Shown piece after piece: positions 63,943 to 64,000 of a DNA stretch of 64,000 nucleotides. The translations under genes were made by a program, and so were the position numbers. A model generated the notes under the pieces. The model was not told where the DNA came from and did no database searches. It saw only the letters and a list, made by a program, of their open reading frames with translations. Within the stretch, counting starts at the first letter, position 1; every line of letters begins with the position of its first letter. Location of the stretch: the NCBI GenBank assembly GCA_965222485.1, contig CBDCUC010000039.1, positions 124,001-188,000 on the forward strand, in the 5' to 3' direction. Source of the stretch: CBDCUC01 sp965222485 (GTDB taxonomy: Bacteria > Pseudomonadota > Alphaproteobacteria > Rhizobiales > Hyphomicrobiaceae).

Positions 63943-64000
63943 GTGCACTTGTCGGAAAAGCTCACCCCGTAATACCTCGCCGCAAGTCCCACGCAATTCG

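Noticed and set aside
1..64000. Integrases, transposases, CRISPR arrays, rRNA and tRNA genes
   Set aside because: Looked for across the window on both strands; none supported. The repeat-flanked module has no recombinase of its own.

Overview
The window reads as ordinary chromosome of an alphaproteobacterium, most probably order Hyphomicrobiales (Rhizobiales). The inference rests on gene content: the three-gene NAGGN osmolyte operon, a CpaA-F/TadBC pilus locus with alphaproteobacterial gene order, the yej peptide importer with two tandem binding proteins, a cobTSUC cluster, NnrU, KdsB and a pyruvate carboxylase of typical length. The GC content is moderate and no rRNA, tRNA, CRISPR, phage or transposase gene is visible. 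The genus cannot be fixed from the sequence.

Layout. 1-4177: the end of a short-chain fatty-acid transporter, then pyruvate carboxylase. 4278-8334: a minus-strand three-gene cassette encoding a secreted caspase/FGE-sulfatase fusion, a four-TM SLATT/DUF4231-like membrane protein and a secreted orphan. 8534-9671: NnrU and a small membrane protein. 9763-14477: NAGGN synthesis (amidotransferase, GNAT/ATP-grasp synthetase, M42 peptidase). 14861-19524: a GldA/GldF/GldG-like ABC system with a DUF4340 protein. 20017-22840: a periplasmic Spy/CpxP-like protein with an OmpR/EnvZ-type two-component pair. 22877-25878: translationally coupled cobT-cobS-cobU-cobC for the cobalamin lower loop. 25973-32010: small secreted proteins (DUF992, a Cys-rich orphan, a Lys/Ala-rich protein, a 106-aa protein), RimO, a membrane-bound metal-dependent hydrolase-like protein and a TetR regulator.

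32286-49534 is the tad/Flp pilus region: two TadE/G-type pseudopilins and a stand-alone CpaC-N-like protein on the minus strand; two Flp pilins, CpaA, B, C, D, E, F, TadB and TadC on the plus strand; and TadD on the minus strand. TadC and TadD converge but are separated by a 3.3-kb module (DoxX-like protein, methyltransferase, winged-helix/TPR regulator). A pair of inverted, about 165-bp repeats brackets this module. The two repeats differ in sequence yet keep the same hairpins through compensatory changes. The module's divergent promoter region carries four hexamers at exact 11-bp spacing.

49956-63942: an NlpC/P60 hydrolase, an orphan protein, a GST, the yej ABC importer (two YejA-like proteins, YejB, YejE, YejF), a membrane-anchored cytochrome c, KdsB, prephenate dehydratase and an SDR oxidoreductase.

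The two best candidates for undescribed biology are the caspase-FGE / SLATT-like / secreted-protein cassette and the structured inverted-repeat pair framing the regulator module inside the tad region.
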